Assembly: GCF_023656515.1 (NCBI RefSeq) | Contig: NZ_JAMOFV010000006.1 | Span: 3,332,036 to 3,396,035 of the forward strand | Direction: 5' to 3' | Length of the DNA: 64,000 bases | DNA from: Clostridium swellfunianum | Lineage (GTDB): Bacteria > Bacillota > Clostridia > Clostridiales > Clostridiaceae | Shown here: positions 34,774-43,940 of the stretch, one piece after another | Layout of the letters: every line of letters starts with the position of its first letter | How positions within the stretch are numbered: position 1 is the stretch's first letter | The notes under the pieces: generated by a model | What the model saw: the letters and a program-made list of their open reading frames with translations, nothing else | Told to the model about the DNA's origin: nothing | The model's database searches: none | Translations under genes and position numbers: made by a program

Positions 34774-36012
34774 GTGAAAACTAAAAAAATTTTAGCAGTA
34801 ATGATAAGCTTATTTATTTGTATAACCCTTTCAGCCTGCAAGAATAAGAGTAAAAACTCAGAGGAGAGCAAAGATAAAAATCTAAACATTTATGTTGATA
34901 TTAAAGATAAAAATTCCTTAAACATAATTAAGTATTTAACGGAAGAATACAAAAAGGAAAATCCTCAATTTAAAATAAAGGTTAATGATGTTTTAGGTGG
35001 AGGAAATAATGTATTTGAAGATATAAGCAAGGGCACTGAGGCAGATTTAATCTTTACTTCTAGAAACACAATGATGGAGCTTGCTCAAAAAGGTCTTATT
35101 GCAGATATGGCTCAGCAATATGAAAGAAATAAGATAGGAGATAAATTTCATAAAATAGTGTCATCTTATGGAAGAGTAGGAGAAAAGTACTACGGCATAG
35201 GTATAATGCCATATACAATGGAAGTTTTTTATAATAGTGAGGCCTTAAGCAAGCTTGGTATAGCAGCTCCTACAAACATCAAAGAAATGGCAGTGGTAAT
35301 AAAAAAACTATCAAGCAGTAACATAAGAATCCCTGTGGTGCTTCCAGAGGACTTAGACATAAATACTGCGCTATCTGCAATTGTTGCTAGTAATACCGTA
35401 AAGCTTTCACAGTTGGATGCAGCTTATAATAATAAAGAGGCATATAAGAATATTAAGGATATGCAGAGAATATTTGATGATATAAATACTATAGTAAAGG
35501 AAACTCAATTAAATAAAAATATTTTTGAGCTTGGCAATGATTCTACTATAAATGCACTTGCAAATGGGACAATTCCAATATTAATTAGTACTTCTTACTA
35601 CAGTGAAACTTTAAGTAATGGAAAAGTAAATTTGGTAGAAAACTATACAATAACACCTAATAAGACAGGAAATGTTCCAATAATAATGAATAGCATTCTT
35701 TGCGTTCCTACAAATGGTAAGAATCAAGAAGCAGCAGGAAAGTTTATAAAATTTGTTATTAGCGATGATACTCAAGAGAAATTAACAAAAAAAGGATACG
35801 TTACAGGCAACAAAAAAAGTGATGAAAAACTTTCTGGTCTGGGAGCAAGTATATCGAAGCATCTTATGGGGGCAGGAGACGACAACATAGTATACGTTTA
35901 TAGCCTTCCTCAAAAATATCAAGGTGTAATATCTAGCAAAATAGATGCTATATTAAGTGGTAAGTATAGTGGAAAAGAGTGGCATGAAATTGTGGATGAA
36001 GCCAGTAAATAA
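34774..36012 (+). CDS. Extracellular solute-binding lipoprotein, no permease nearby
   Basis: A 412-residue solute-binding protein of the sugar (family 1) type. GTG start with AGGGAGGG upstream. Lipobox LSAC with Cys22, then the mature protein with the usual fold hints (YLTEEYKKENPQFKIKVNDVLGGG, ADLIFTSRNTMMELAQKGLIADM, VEVFYNSEALSKLGIAAPTNIKEM, GKFIKFVISDDTQEKLTKKGYV). Substrate unknown. No permease or ATPase gene is near, so either the transporter is elsewhere or the protein acts as a sensor or scavenger. Ends at a strong terminator. Confidence 0.88.
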   Translation: MKTKKILAVMISLFICITLSACKNKSKNSEESKDKNLNIYVDIKDKNSLNIIKYLTEEYKKENPQFKIKVNDVLGGGNNVFEDISKGTEADLIFTSRNTMMELAQKGLIADMAQQYERNKIGDKFHKIVSSYGRVGEKYYGIGIMPYTMEVFYNSEALSKLGIAAPTNIKEMAVVIKKLSSSNIRIPVVLPEDLDINTALSAIVASNTVKLSQLDAAYNNKEAYKNIKDMQRIFDDINTIVKETQLNKNIFELGNDSTINALANGTIPILISTSYYSETLSNGKVNLVENYTITPNKTGNVPIIMNSILCVPTNGKNQEAAGKFIKFVISDDTQEKLTKKGYVTGNKKSDEKLSGLGASISKHLMGAGDDNIVYVYSLPQKYQGVISSKIDAILSGKYSGKEWHEIVDEASK

Positions 36013-36013
36013 A

Positions 36014-36062
36014 AGAAAGGATATGTTAAAACCAAACTGAGGTTTAACATATCCTTTTATAT
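36014..36062. terminator. Bidirectional terminator
   Basis: AAAGGATATGTTAAA / TTTAACATATCCTTT with T-rich tail, between convergent genes. Confidence 0.85.
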
Positions 36063-36071
36063 TTACTAGAT

Positions 36072-36506
36072 TTAATCTTCATGAAGGTTATCAATATTGT
36101 TTTTACATTCTTTACATAAACCATAGAAGTAAACTTGATTTGTCATAACTTCATAGTCAGTATGATCTTTGATAGAATCATTCAAATCAGATAAACAAAA
36201 TCCTTCAATGTCATCTACCTTTCCGCAGCTAAGACACTGTATATGAGAGTGAGGACACACTTTACCATCATATCTAAAGTTTCCTTCACCTACATTTAGT
36301 TCTTGGACTAAATCTACTTCTACTAGAGTTTTAAGTGCTTTATAAACTGTAGCAAGACTCATAGTTGGATAATCTGGCTGAAGAGCTTTATATATAACCT
36401 CTGCAGAAGGATGTTCGTTTGTTGATTTTAAATATTTGTACACTGCTATACGTTGAGGGGTAAGTTTAAGTTTTTTGTCTTTAAAAACTTCAGATAAGTT
36501 ATTCAT
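36072..36506 (-). CDS. perR: Peroxide-responsive repressor PerR (Fur family)
   Basis: Metal-dependent repressor that senses peroxide by iron-catalysed oxidation of histidines. The start at 36506 is favoured by GGATGG 7 bases upstream. Counting from it, H32, D80, H86, H88 and D99 correspond exactly (offset five) to the five regulatory ligands H37, D85, H91, H93 and D104 of Bacillus PerR. Asp rather than Glu at the last position favours PerR over Fur. Structural zinc cysteines are C91/C94 and the later CKEC pair. The winged helix begins LTPQRIAVYKYL. 144 residues, normal. A perfect promoter with AT-rich dyads precedes it, consistent with self-regulation. Confidence 0.93.
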   Translation of the reverse strand: MNNLSEVFKDKKLKLTPQRIAVYKYLKSTNEHPSAEVIYKALQPDYPTMSLATVYKALKTLVEVDLVQELNVGEGNFRYDGKVCPHSHIQCLSCGKVDDIEGFCLSDLNDSIKDHTDYEVMTNQVYFYGLCKECKNNIDNLHED

Positions 36507-36536
36507 ATGCACCATCCTTGTTATATAATTGATTAT

Positions 36537-36565
36537 ATTATATAATAAAAATTATTTATTGTCAA
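36537..36565 (-). promoter_or_regulatory. Consensus promoter of perR with AT-rich dyad
   Basis: On the minus strand TTGACA (36565-36560), 17 bp, TATAAT (36542-36537), perfect sigma-A consensus. A perfect dyad TATTATATAATA (36536-36547) overlaps the -10, resembling but not matching the Per box TTATAATnATTATAA. Confidence 0.8.
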
Positions 36566-36707
36566 AGAAAACCTATTCAATAAATAAACACTTTATTAAC
36601 TAGTAAAATTTTAATAATACATTTGTGTTCTATAGTCATATTATATTAATAATAAAGTTTTTTCTCAATACTGAATATTAATAAGCTAGGAAAAGGGGGA
36701 CATTATT

Positions 36708-38084
36708 TTGAGAAGAACCTATGTTTTAGACACAAATGTTATCCTATATTCACCAAACGCCATATTTTCCTTTGGAGAAAATGACGTGGTTATTCCAGAG
36801 GTGGTACTCGAGGAACTTGATTCCTTTAAAAAGGATAAAAGTGATTTAGGTTCTAATGCAAGACATGCAGCAAGAATTATAGATAAGCTGAGAAAGCAGG
36901 GAAAATTAAATAAAGGAATTGAACTTACTGGTGGAGGAAAATTTAGAGTTGAAATGAATCACTTTGATACCGAAATACCGCCACTTTGGAACAGACAAAA
37001 GCCTGATAATAGGATTATACAGGTTTGTAAGGGCCTTAAAGAGCAAGGGGAGGATGTATGCCTAGTTACAAAGGATATATTTGAGAGAATTAAGGCAGAT
37101 ACAGTTGACATAGACTCTGAAGACTTTTATGAAAAGATGGTTCCAGAATATGAAAGTCAGTATACTGGAAGAATTGATGTCTATACTTCTTCAGAAAAAC
37201 TGGACGAGTTTTATCAAAAAAAGTGTCTTGAGGTTAAAGATCTCTTATATTATTCTAATGAATTAGATGAATATTTATCTCCAACGCTGTATATTAATCA
37301 GTTTCTTATTATACATTCTACTGAAAATCAAAGAAAAACAGCGCTAGGAAGATTTGATGGAAAGATTGTAGTACCTCTTATTTTTAAAGATTCAAGCCCA
37401 CTAGGAATAACACCAAGAAATGTAGGTCAAAAATTTATGATTGAAGCCCTCTGTATGGATGCTGATAAAGTACCTCTTGTTGTAATTAAAGGTCCTGCAG
37501 GAACAGCTAAAACACTTTTTTCACTAGCTGTCGGTCTTCAAAAGGTAATGGAGGAAAATACAGGACAATATAGGAGAATTTTAGTTTGCCGGCCTAATGT
37601 GACTATGGATGAAGAAATAGGTTATCTTCCAGGTACAGAACAAGAAAAGATATCTCCTTTTATGAGACCAATATTTGATAATCTTCAAATCTTAGTAGAT
37701 TCAGATGAAAGAGAAAGATATAAAAACGAAAAAGAACTTGATGACAAAGTTAGAGAATTATTTGATAGGAAGATAATTACAACCGAAGCTGTAGCTTATT
37801 TAAGAGGAAGATCTATAGTCAAGAACTGGGTTATAATAGATGAAGCTCAAAATCTTTCACCAAAGCAGGTAAAGGCGATTATAACAAGAGTGGGTGAAGG
37901 AACAAAACTTATTTTGATAGGTGATCCAGACCAGATAGACCATGCGTTTTTAGATTCAAGATCGAATGGACTATGCTATGCAGCCGAGAAGATGAAAGGT
38001 AGTGAATTATGCTGCCAGGTTACTTTAAAGTATGATGAGTGCGAAAGATCCCCATTAGCTTATGAGTCTTCAAGAAGATTATAA
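36708..38084 (+). CDS. PIN domain-PhoH family ATPase
   Basis: A 458-residue fusion of an N-terminal PIN nuclease domain (YVLDTNVILYSPNAI, VVLEELDSFKK, VCLVTKDIFER; acidic residues D7, E37 and later D) and a C-terminal PhoH ATPase (RNA-linked). TTG start with AAAAGGGGGA upstream. Walker A is GPAGTAKTLFSL at 262-269, with Ala267 in place of the usual Gly before Lys. Walker B is VIIDEAQNLSP. PIN-PhoH proteins are seen as RNA helicase/nuclease pairs in other bacteria. Length normal for the fusion. Single gene with its own terminator. Confidence 0.92.
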   Translation: MRRTYVLDTNVILYSPNAIFSFGENDVVIPEVVLEELDSFKKDKSDLGSNARHAARIIDKLRKQGKLNKGIELTGGGKFRVEMNHFDTEIPPLWNRQKPDNRIIQVCKGLKEQGEDVCLVTKDIFERIKADTVDIDSEDFYEKMVPEYESQYTGRIDVYTSSEKLDEFYQKKCLEVKDLLYYSNELDEYLSPTLYINQFLIIHSTENQRKTALGRFDGKIVVPLIFKDSSPLGITPRNVGQKFMIEALCMDADKVPLVVIKGPAGTAKTLFSLAVGLQKVMEENTGQYRRILVCRPNVTMDEEIGYLPGTEQEKISPFMRPIFDNLQILVDSDERERYKNEKELDDKVRELFDRKIITTEAVAYLRGRSIVKNWVIIDEAQNLSPKQVKAIITRVGEGTKLILIGDPDQIDHAFLDSRSNGLCYAAEKMKGSELCCQVTLKYDECERSPLAYESSRRL

Positions 38085-38085
38085 G

Positions 38086-38118
38086 ACAGGAGGCACACTT
38101 GATGTGCCTCCTGTTTTG
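38086..38118 (+). terminator. Rho-independent terminator
   Basis: ACAGGAGGCACA / TGTGCCTCCTGT, loop CTTGA, TTTT tail, after the PIN-PhoH gene. Confidence 0.83.
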
Positions 38119-38268
38119 CATAAAAAACATAGTTTTACCTGTAAATACTTATAAATACTATTTAAAATATATTGGTTTTATAGTAGAATATCTATTGTGT
38201 CTAAGTATGTGAAAATCCTATCGAATTATATATGGTTTAAAAATCGCAATAATAGAGGATGGTGGAAT

Positions 38269-39303
38269 ATGACTTCTAAAAATAAATTAGATGAGAGAAC
38301 AACTAGTCCACAAAAGAAAAAGAAATTTTCATGGAGGTTTTTTACAGGTTTTATTATATTTGAATTTGTATTTACAGCTATAACTGGTCCTTTTATGCTT
38401 TATTATGGGCCTTTTGAAAATGTAAAGAAATCTATGGTAAGTGCTATTATGCAAACACGAACTCATCAGTATTTTGCTACAGCATTTTTATCGGACAAGC
38501 GGATAGATAAAATTCTTGACAGAGACTCAAGCAATTTAAGTGGATGGATAAACGTAAGCTCAGAACAACAGCATACTAGTGATATAAAGATACCTAAAAA
38601 GCATGATGATTCTATTGAAAGATATGATGTAAGCGGTAAAAGATTCGATGCATATGTACTTGAGATTAAAGATCCTACAAGAATTAAGGTTGCTTCTACA
38701 AAGAAACTTGGAAAAGAAGGTCAAAGGACAAGTCAAATGGCTGAGGATAGAGATGCAATAGCAGCAATTAATGGCGGCGGGTTTACTGACAAATCAGCAG
38801 ATGGACAACTTTGGGCTGGAACAGGAGCTTATCCAACTGGCTTAGTCATTTCTAATAGTAGAGTAATTCATAATGACTTAGGTGATAAAACAAAGACTAG
38901 TATCATGGCCATTACTAAAGACGGACTATTGGTAGTTGGAGAAAAAAGCCTGGATGATTTGAAAAAAGAAGGAGTCACTGAGGCTATTTCTTTTGGACCT
39001 CCATTAATAGTTAATGGGAAACCCCAAAAGGGCTTAGATCCAGGACCAAATCCTAGAACGGCTATTGGACAAAAACAAGATGGAACTATAATATTAGTGG
39101 TTGCTGATGGAAGACAGGGACTTAAGCTAGGGGCAAGCCTGCAGGAGATTCAAGAAATACTTCTTAAGCATGGTGCATGGAATGCCACAAACCTAGATGG
39201 GGGTTCTTCTTCAACAATGTACTATAACGGAGAAGTAATAAATGAGCCAAGCGATCCTCTTGGCGAAAGAGCTGTTGCAACGGCTGTTTATGTAGAGAAA
39301 TAA
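38269..39303 (+). CDS. Phosphodiester glycosidase family protein, paralogue 2
   Basis: A 344-residue NAGPA-domain protein related to the one at 15737. The start at 38269 is supported by GAGGATGGTGG; longer in-frame starts lack one. Basic N-terminus (KNKLDERTTSPQKKKKFSWRFF), one membrane helix (about 22-45) and YYGPFENVK, then the domain: FGPPLIVNGKP, PRTAIGQKQDGT, VADGRQGLKLGASLQEIQ, NATNLDGGSSSTMYY. The extracellular domain probably hydrolyses a phosphodiester-linked sugar, e.g. from a wall or capsule polymer; substrate unknown. It forms an operon with the next gene (12 bases apart). Confidence 0.9.
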   Translation: MTSKNKLDERTTSPQKKKKFSWRFFTGFIIFEFVFTAITGPFMLYYGPFENVKKSMVSAIMQTRTHQYFATAFLSDKRIDKILDRDSSNLSGWINVSSEQQHTSDIKIPKKHDDSIERYDVSGKRFDAYVLEIKDPTRIKVASTKKLGKEGQRTSQMAEDRDAIAAINGGGFTDKSADGQLWAGTGAYPTGLVISNSRVIHNDLGDKTKTSIMAITKDGLLVVGEKSLDDLKKEGVTEAISFGPPLIVNGKPQKGLDPGPNPRTAIGQKQDGTIILVVADGRQGLKLGASLQEIQEILLKHGAWNATNLDGGSSSTMYYNGEVINEPSDPLGERAVATAVYVEK

Positions 39304-39315
39304 AGGGGGATAAGG

Positions 39316-40374
39316 ATGAAAAGATTTAAAAGAATAAGTGCTTGGATTATTGTATCTCTCGTTTTACAGTCATCAGTACTTCTATATTTGGACAAGTTTT
39401 ACTTTGTGACTGAAACAGATTTTAAAACTAAAAAGATTGAAACACCGACTGCTACTCCTATTGTAAAGAACATTGAAATAAATATTCCTAGTAAAGCAAC
39501 CCATGTAAGTACTTCTTTCGATGGAAAATTTGTTGCTTATTATGATAGTGACAATTTGGAGGTAGTTAATACTGTTGATGGAACAAAGAAACAAGTATCC
39601 TTTGAAAAGGATGAAAAAGTATCATTCTATAAATGGCTTCCTGATATAAATGCAATGATAATTGCTGAGAAAAAAACTACGTCTAAAGGGGACACGCTGT
39701 CTTTTTCAAACTATGATGTTCAAAAGGATAAGAAAAAGGATATAAGTGTTGATAGCAAGGGGAAAACAAATGTTATTAATCTTCCAGATAAGCAGTCAGA
39801 GGTACAGGATATTGTAATGTCAACCTTAACTAATATGATTTACATTAAGATAGATCATAAAGGAAATAAAAATAGCGTATACTCTATGAATGTTATGTCA
39901 CAGATTGAAAAACTGAGATTATACAGTGTTTCAACAGGAGATGTACTAACTTTTACTCACGAGGCAAGACTCGCTTATGAAGATGGAGTTTATGGCAAAG
40001 TATATGTTACTGGTATAAATAAACCTATAACTATTAAAGGGGTTGCCAAAATAGCGCTAATCGCTACTGATGATGAAAATAAATTATATGTAGGTCAGCT
40101 AGAAGGAACTAAGGTTAGTAAAATTTACTATGGTTTGGTCAAGGAAGCTACAGATAAATGGAAAACTATAGAACTTAAAAACCAAGTAGATAAAAAAGAT
40201 ATACATGTATCACTAGAGGGTGATATTTATGTAAATGATAATCTAAAGGGCATAGTTACAAATATAAATACGGGTAAGGAAACTAAATATACTGGCAAGT
40301 TTTTGCAGATATATAAAGGTGGTATAGCTGCTATATCTAATGGAAAGCTTGTTAAGGTAAATTTTGAAAAATAG
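39316..40374 (+). CDS. Membrane-anchored propeller-like protein, operon partner
   Basis: A 352-residue protein with one N-terminal membrane helix (about 8-25, AWIIVSLVLQSSVLLYL) and an extracellular remainder. The repeated short strands (HVSTSFDGKFVAYYDSDNLEVVN, FYKWLPDINAMIIAEKK, KGDTLSFSNYDVQKDKKK, YVTGINKPITIKGV, ...) suggest a seven-bladed or similar beta-propeller. Ribosome binding site AAAGGGGG. It is co-transcribed with the phosphodiester glycosidase; function unknown. No sequence family is recognised. Confidence 0.78.
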   Translation: MKRFKRISAWIIVSLVLQSSVLLYLDKFYFVTETDFKTKKIETPTATPIVKNIEINIPSKATHVSTSFDGKFVAYYDSDNLEVVNTVDGTKKQVSFEKDEKVSFYKWLPDINAMIIAEKKTTSKGDTLSFSNYDVQKDKKKDISVDSKGKTNVINLPDKQSEVQDIVMSTLTNMIYIKIDHKGNKNSVYSMNVMSQIEKLRLYSVSTGDVLTFTHEARLAYEDGVYGKVYVTGINKPITIKGVAKIALIATDDENKLYVGQLEGTKVSKIYYGLVKEATDKWKTIELKNQVDKKDIHVSLEGDIYVNDNLKGIVTNINTGKETKYTGKFLQIYKGGIAAISNGKLVKVNFEK

Positions 40375-40402
40375 AGCAGAGATACTCTCTGCTCTATTTT
40401 CT
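40372..40402 (+). terminator. Rho-independent terminator
   Basis: AGAGCAGAG / CTCTGCTCT, loop ATACT, T-rich tail. Confidence 0.82.
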
Positions 40403-40472
40403 TCTTTCAATTAGAGAATTATTTGATATAATAGTAATAAATGTTCAGTTATTATTAGATGGAGGGATAAAA

Positions 40473-41111
40473 TTGAGATTTGATATATTGAAGACTCTTC
40501 TGTTAATTCCAGGGATACTTGTTGGACTTACGTTCCATGAATATGCGCATGCAATAACAGCAGATAGATTAGGAGATAAAACACCAAGGTTTCAAGGAAG
40601 ACTTACATTGAATCCTTTAGTCCATATTGATCCAATAGGATTCATAATGATTCTGATATTTGGTTTTGGCTGGGCTAAGCCAGTTCAAGTAAATCCAAGT
40701 GCTTTTAAAAGGTACTATAAGGATGACCTAAAAGTAACTCTTGCAGGTCCTGTAGCAAACTTAATTGTTGCTATTTTATCTGCATTGATTTATGGTATTT
40801 TTTCAAAATTTACAGTAGCTAATGGAGGTTATTCATCTATGCAGTGGATAATTTCAATGATTTTGGTATATTCGGTTACTATAAATTGTGCTTTGTTTGT
40901 ATTAAATCTTATTCCAATACCTGGATTTGATGGCTTTCATATTTTAAGAGATCTTTTCCCAAAGTTCTTTTATAAGTTTGCAGAGCAGGTTTACAGATAT
41001 CAGTTTATAATAATGATTGTGTTTTTAGCTACTCCGTTAGCTGGGATAATAATTGGAGTACCAGCAGGTTTTGTAAGCAGACTTATGTTCAAGCTAGCAG
41101 ATCTTATTTAA
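40473..41111 (+). CDS. Site-2 protease family (M50) membrane protease
   Basis: A 212-residue intramembrane metalloprotease. TTG start with ATGGAGGG 8-9 bases upstream. Zinc motif HEYAH at residues 22-26; the third ligand is in NLIPIPGFDGFHIL, matching the NPxPxxDG pattern. Several membrane segments. This short form (no PDZ domain) is common in Firmicutes; its natural substrate is unknown. It is followed 38 bases later by trmB. Confidence 0.92.
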   Translation: MRFDILKTLLLIPGILVGLTFHEYAHAITADRLGDKTPRFQGRLTLNPLVHIDPIGFIMILIFGFGWAKPVQVNPSAFKRYYKDDLKVTLAGPVANLIVAILSALIYGIFSKFTVANGGYSSMQWIISMILVYSVTINCALFVLNLIPIPGFDGFHILRDLFPKFFYKFAEQVYRYQFIIMIVFLATPLAGIIIGVPAGFVSRLMFKLADLI

Positions 41112-41149
41112 TTACCCAGGCAATTGACTAAGAAACAGGAGGCAGACAA

Positions 41150-41785
41150 ATGAGACTAAGGAAAAAGTGGTGGGCAAGACCAGAACTGGAAAGTAGCTCT
41201 TTTTTTATAACTAATCCTAGAGATTATGCAGGAAGATGGAGTGAAGTTTTTGGCAATGATAATGAAATAAATCTAGAGCTTGGATGTGGAAGAGGAAGAT
41301 TTATACGTGAAAAATCTAAGCAAAATCCTAATAAAAATTATGTTGCTATAGATTTAAAAGATGAGATATTGATATACACTCTTAGAGGAATCATAGAAGA
41401 AGAAATAGAGAATGTTAGGGTAGTACCTCTAAACATTCAACTGATTGAAGGTGTTTTTGGCAAGGATGAGATTAGTAAGATTTATATAAACTTTTGTAAT
41501 CCATGGCCAAAGGATAGGCATAAAAAAAGAAGACTCACACATAGTGGATTCTTAGCTAATTACAAACAATTTTTAAGACCAGGAGGAGAGATTTGGTTCA
41601 AAACAGATGATATAGGTTTATTTGAAGAGTCTATTGAATACTTTAAGGAAAGTTCATTTGAAGTTGAATATTTAACCTATGATCTTCATAATAGTGATTT
41701 TCAACACAATATTGTGACAGAATACGAAAGTAAATTTACAGGCTTAGGAATGAAAACTATGTTTCTTATTGCTAAACTTAAATAA
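41150..41785 (+). CDS. trmB: tRNA (guanine-N7)-methyltransferase
   Basis: Methylates G46 of tRNA using SAM. The 211-residue product begins [19 protein letters not shown] motif [10 protein letters not shown], catalytic-site motif [15 protein letters not shown] and a C-terminal segment ([22 protein letters not shown]). Length matches TrmB. Ribosome binding site AGGAGG. A bidirectional terminator follows. Confidence 0.96.
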   Translation: MRLRKKWWARPELESSSFFITNPRDYAGRWSEVFGNDNEINLELGCGRGRFIREKSKQNPNKNYVAIDLKDEILIYTLRGIIEEEIENVRVVPLNIQLIEGVFGKDEISKIYINFCNPWPKDRHKKRRLTHSGFLANYKQFLRPGGEIWFKTDDIGLFEESIEYFKESSFEVEYLTYDLHNSDFQHNIVTEYESKFTGLGMKTMFLIAKLK

Positions 41786-41796
41786 ATTTTTATAAT

Positions 41797-41826
41797 AAAA
41801 AAGCCTGAAGAAAATTCAGGCTTTTA
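41797..41826. terminator. Bidirectional terminator
   Basis: AAAAGCCTGAA / TTCAGGCTTTT, loop GAAAA, between convergent trmB and DUF2156 gene. Confidence 0.85.
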
Positions 41827-42708
41827 ATATATAGAGTATTTTGGTTCTAATTTAACAGGATAATAAGAAAGCTTTGCTTTTCTAAGTCCTTCCTTGCCTA
41901 AGTCTTGTTCACGATTAATAAAAGGAATATCACTAAAGCAAGTCTCTACAAAGGTTTTATTAACAAAAGCATAAAGTCCATTTATGTTTGCGGAAGCTTT
42001 TTCAATGTGTATAATAGCCATATCATCATTTACTTTTTCTCCTATAGTAAAAGCTGATAATATATCATTTACATATACAGCCATGCCTATAAAATCAAGC
42101 TTATTGCTATTGGTTAAAAGTTCTTGAATTGCTTTTAATTCATATTTTAGATATCCTTTGCAGTCATTCTGCTTGCACCATTCGCAGGCAGCTTTTAGAC
42201 AGTCTTCTATGTTTTGTTCATTAATTAGTTCAGTATGGTAAGTATTATTTTTAATAAAGTTGTTATAATGATTTTTTTTGCCGTGAAGTTTTTTACCAGA
42301 AAGTGAACTAAGTTTTGAACTGTCATAAATATAATCAGAATTATCTCTGTCTTCTTCAATTATAAATTTATCTCCAAAGATTTCTTTAACATCATGGACA
42401 AAGGAAGTTTCTGCATCCTTAAACAAATAATTCATTTCATGTTCCTTTTGATAACTCATTAACACTTCAATAATTTCTTTAAGATTTTCTTTTCTGTAAC
42501 CAATAGGCTGCATAAAGTGATAATAGCCATGAAAGTCCATCTTCTTAATTATAAGCACATCATTGATTATGCAATACTGCACGTCTAGACCTTTTCTCCA
42601 TATGAATAGATTTGTAAAAGAATATTCACAGGTTGAAAAGGTATATGGTTTTAGATATTTATCAAAAGTTATTTTATCCTCAAGATTTAATGGTTTAAAA
42701 TTCAACAT
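41824..42708 (-). CDS. DUF2156 domain protein (lysyltransferase-like GNAT fold)
   Basis: A 294-residue protein starting MLNFKPLNLEDKITFDKYL. The pattern CEYSFTNLFIWRKGLDVQYC, then GKKLHGKKNHYNNFIKNN, and FVNREQDLGKEGLRKAKLSYYP-like C-terminus is characteristic of DUF2156 (related to the soluble C-terminal domain of phosphatidylglycerol lysyltransferases, which use the GNAT fold). There is no membrane segment, so it is soluble. Activity is not known for the short form. Confidence 0.9.
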   Translation of the reverse strand: MLNFKPLNLEDKITFDKYLKPYTFSTCEYSFTNLFIWRKGLDVQYCIINDVLIIKKMDFHGYYHFMQPIGYRKENLKEIIEVLMSYQKEHEMNYLFKDAETSFVHDVKEIFGDKFIIEEDRDNSDYIYDSSKLSSLSGKKLHGKKNHYNNFIKNNTYHTELINEQNIEDCLKAACEWCKQNDCKGYLKYELKAIQELLTNSNKLDFIGMAVYVNDILSAFTIGEKVNDDMAIIHIEKASANINGLYAFVNKTFVETCFSDIPFINREQDLGKEGLRKAKLSYYPVKLEPKYSIY

Positions 42709-42954
42709 TTCGATTACTCCTTTGCTCTATCATAAATATTATACGCTAATGGTAAAAAGGTTACAAACGTAAAAACATTAATTTTTTATTAAAAATACTT
42801 ATTTAGTTACTTTTTTATAGTATTATCTTATATTTTGGCACTTATATAGTATTTTACTAAATCAACTCAGTATAAATAGCTTCTGCTTAGGTTAATTTAA
42901 TAATGTAACTGTTTTAAATTTATATATTTTTAATCGAAGTGGAGGCGTAGATAT

Positions 42955-43767
42955 ATGAAAAAGGTTGCAGCTATTGTTATGAGTGTTTTGGTAGTTAGCT
43001 CTGTTTCAGGATGCGCTAACAGAACTACAGGATACAGAAACAGAAATACTGGAATGTACCAAGGTACAAATCAGGGTACTACACAAGGAACTAGAACAGG
43101 ATATGGAACTAATAATATAGGAACGACTCAAGGAATGTATAGGGATGGAATATATACAGGTCAAGGAGATAAAGGAGCGAATGGGAATCAAACAGCAACA
43201 GTTGTTATTTCTGGTGGAAGAATAACAGATGTAACACTTAGAACTGTTGATGCACAAGGCAGAGACTTATCTGGGAATATTGCACCTGGAAGAACAACTG
43301 GAATGGTGGGAAGTACTGATAATACAGCAGGAAACCCGGGAGCAAAATACTATAATACGCCCGGTATTACAACTGGTGGAGCAGATGCAGGTATGAGTTC
43401 TGATTTAGTAGGCTCGCCTAGAGGGAATACCGGATATGACGCAACTCAGAATAATATAGGTATGACAGGTAGAACGGCTGGTTACGGAAATGCAGGTACA
43501 GCAGGAACCTATGATAGAGAAAGAACTGAACTTGCCAGAAGAATAATAGACCAACAAACAGCTGATGTGGCACTAAATGAATTTGATACAAGTGAAGGTA
43601 GGAATTGGAAACTAGCTGTACGAAGAGCTTTAGATAAAGCTAGAACAACTGGTACAACAGGAACTACTACTGGAGGTACTACAGGTGGAACTGGAGCAGG
43701 TACAGGAGCGGGTACAAACGGAGGAACTATGGGTGGAACAACAGGTGGAACAGGTACAGGTAGATAA
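42955..43767 (+). CDS. FMN-binding-domain-like lipoprotein with Gly/Thr-rich tails
   Basis: A 270-residue lipoprotein: signal with lipobox VSGC (Cys20), a Gly/Thr/Asn-rich region (25-62), then a split domain. The first half (YRDGIYTGQGDKG, TATVVISGGRITDVTLRTVD) and the second half (ARRIIDQQTADVALNEFDTSEGRNWKLAVRRALDKA) look like the FMN-binding domain PF04205, separated by a 100-residue Gly-rich insert. The Ser/Thr-Gly-Ala-Thr motif to which FMN is attached is replaced by DTSEGRN, so covalent flavin is doubtful. The C-terminal 45 residues are almost only Gly and Thr. Ribosome binding site GTGGAGG. Confidence 0.75.
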   Translation: MKKVAAIVMSVLVVSSVSGCANRTTGYRNRNTGMYQGTNQGTTQGTRTGYGTNNIGTTQGMYRDGIYTGQGDKGANGNQTATVVISGGRITDVTLRTVDAQGRDLSGNIAPGRTTGMVGSTDNTAGNPGAKYYNTPGITTGGADAGMSSDLVGSPRGNTGYDATQNNIGMTGRTAGYGNAGTAGTYDRERTELARRIIDQQTADVALNEFDTSEGRNWKLAVRRALDKARTTGTTGTTTGGTTGGTGAGTGAGTNGGTMGGTTGGTGTGR

Positions 43768-43776
43768 ATGATTGGG

Positions 43777-43808
43777 TAAGCCGTAACAGATAGTTACGGC
43801 TTATTTTT
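43777..43808 (+). terminator. Rho-independent terminator
   Basis: AAGCCGTAAC / GTTACGGCTT with loop AGATA and TTATTTTT tail. Confidence 0.85.
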
Positions 43809-43940
43809 AAAATTATGTAATTATAATGTATATATACAAGCAAAAGCAGGAAAACTTTTAATAATATTGTCTCAAAGTTTTATAGGTATATTTATAAGCT
43901 AGCAATTATAAAGGATAAATTAGAAAGATGAGGAGTGTTT

